A stretch of 5,853 bases of DNA from an uncultured Clostridium sp. (GTDB lineage Bacteria; Bacillota; Clostridia; Lachnospirales; Lachnospiraceae). The translations under genes were made by a program, and so were the position numbers. Location: the NCBI GenBank assembly GCA_945946715.1, contig CAMEWU010000146.1:1-5853 (forward strand). Reading direction: 5' to 3'. The notes below the pieces were generated by a model. It was not told the origin of the DNA and searched no databases. It saw nothing but the letters and a program-made list of their open reading frames with translations. Below are positions 5,618 to 5,853 of this stretch, piece by piece (within the stretch, counting starts at the first letter, position 1; every line of letters starts with the position of its first letter).

Positions 5618-5853
5618 GCCTGTAATCGTATATTATAATCCAACCGATATTTATCTGCAATTTGTGCAATAAACTCAGAATTCGTTGGCTTTCCACGGTT
5701 CATACTTATTGTACACCCAAATATTTCCTGCAGTACTTCTTCATCTCCCCGACTCCATGCCACTTCAATTGCATGACGGATTGCCCGCTCTACACTGCTT
5801 GCAGTGGTATTGTATTGCTTCGCTATAGTTGGATATAATAATTTTGTAATATA
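5614..5853 (-). CDS. spo0A: Spo0A, C-terminal DNA-binding domain (5' part outside the window)
   Basis: The last 79 codons and the TAA stop are present. The reading is YITKLLYPTIAKQYNTTASS followed by VERAIRHAIEVAWSRGDEEV, then a TNSEFIAQIADKYRL segment and the end NIRLQA. From memory of the B. subtilis protein, this matches the Spo0A effector domain closely, including the recognition-helix region (TTASxVERAIRHAIEVAWSRG) that reads the 0A box, and the PTNSEFIA segment. Spo0A is the phosphorelay response regulator that commits the cell to sporulation. Its receiver domain lies beyond the right edge. The gene ends in a strong terminator and is followed by the separately promoted arg operon. In Firmicutes the genes upstream are commonly argR/ahrC, recN and spoIVB, which would put the arginine repressor close by; that is inference. 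Confidence 0.97.
   Translation of the reverse strand, partial: YITKLLYPTIAKQYNTTASSVERAIRHAIEVAWSRGDEEVLQEIFGCTISMNRGKPTNSEFIAQIADKYRLDYNIRLQA

Noticed and set aside
1..5853. Spo0A-binding 0A boxes (TGTCGAA) near the genes
   Set aside because: No match was seen in the intergenic regions. A partial resemblance in the coding sequence of the solute-binding protein near 1640 is not meaningful.

Overview
The window looks like a chromosomal segment of an endospore-forming Clostridia species. I would guess a Lachnospiraceae-type genome, but the sequence does not prove the family. The reasons are AT-rich DNA, strong AGGAGG-type ribosome binding sites, a spo0A gene at the right edge, and arg proteins of Firmicutes type. 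Every gene I can support lies on the minus strand, so transcription runs from right to left.

Right to left: (1) 5614-5853 holds the last 79 codons of spo0A, the sporulation master regulator. It ends inside a 27-bp perfect-stem terminator at 5554-5617. (2) 5318-5553 is a control region. It has a near-consensus vegetative promoter (TTGACT, 17 bp, TATAAT) and two ArgR-type ARG boxes exactly 3 bp apart, followed by a leader of about 187 nt. (3) 2072-5317 holds argC, argJ and argB, the first steps of arginine synthesis through acetylated intermediates. ArgJ recycles the acetyl group. ArgB carries the N-terminal helix and C-terminal signature of arginine-inhibited kinases, so the pathway appears to be controlled both at transcription and at the enzyme. 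(4) 719-2020 encodes a lipid-anchored ABC solute-binding protein with no permease or ATPase next to it. (5) 213-650 encodes a small YdcZ/DUF606-family membrane protein. (6) 1-90 is the start of another lipoprotein, with a TTG start codon and probably its own promoter.

No terminator is visible between argC and the YdcZ-like gene, so genes 3 to 5 may form one transcript of five genes. In that arrangement the solute-binding protein and the membrane protein occupy the place where argD or argF often sits. Whether they have anything to do with arginine cannot be told from the sequence.

I found no RNA genes, mobile elements, CRISPR arrays or phage genes, and no convincing new system. The points most worth a second look are the ARG-box layout, the Gly-Thr self-cleavage junction in ArgJ, the two unrelated genes behind argB, and the very long spo0A terminator.
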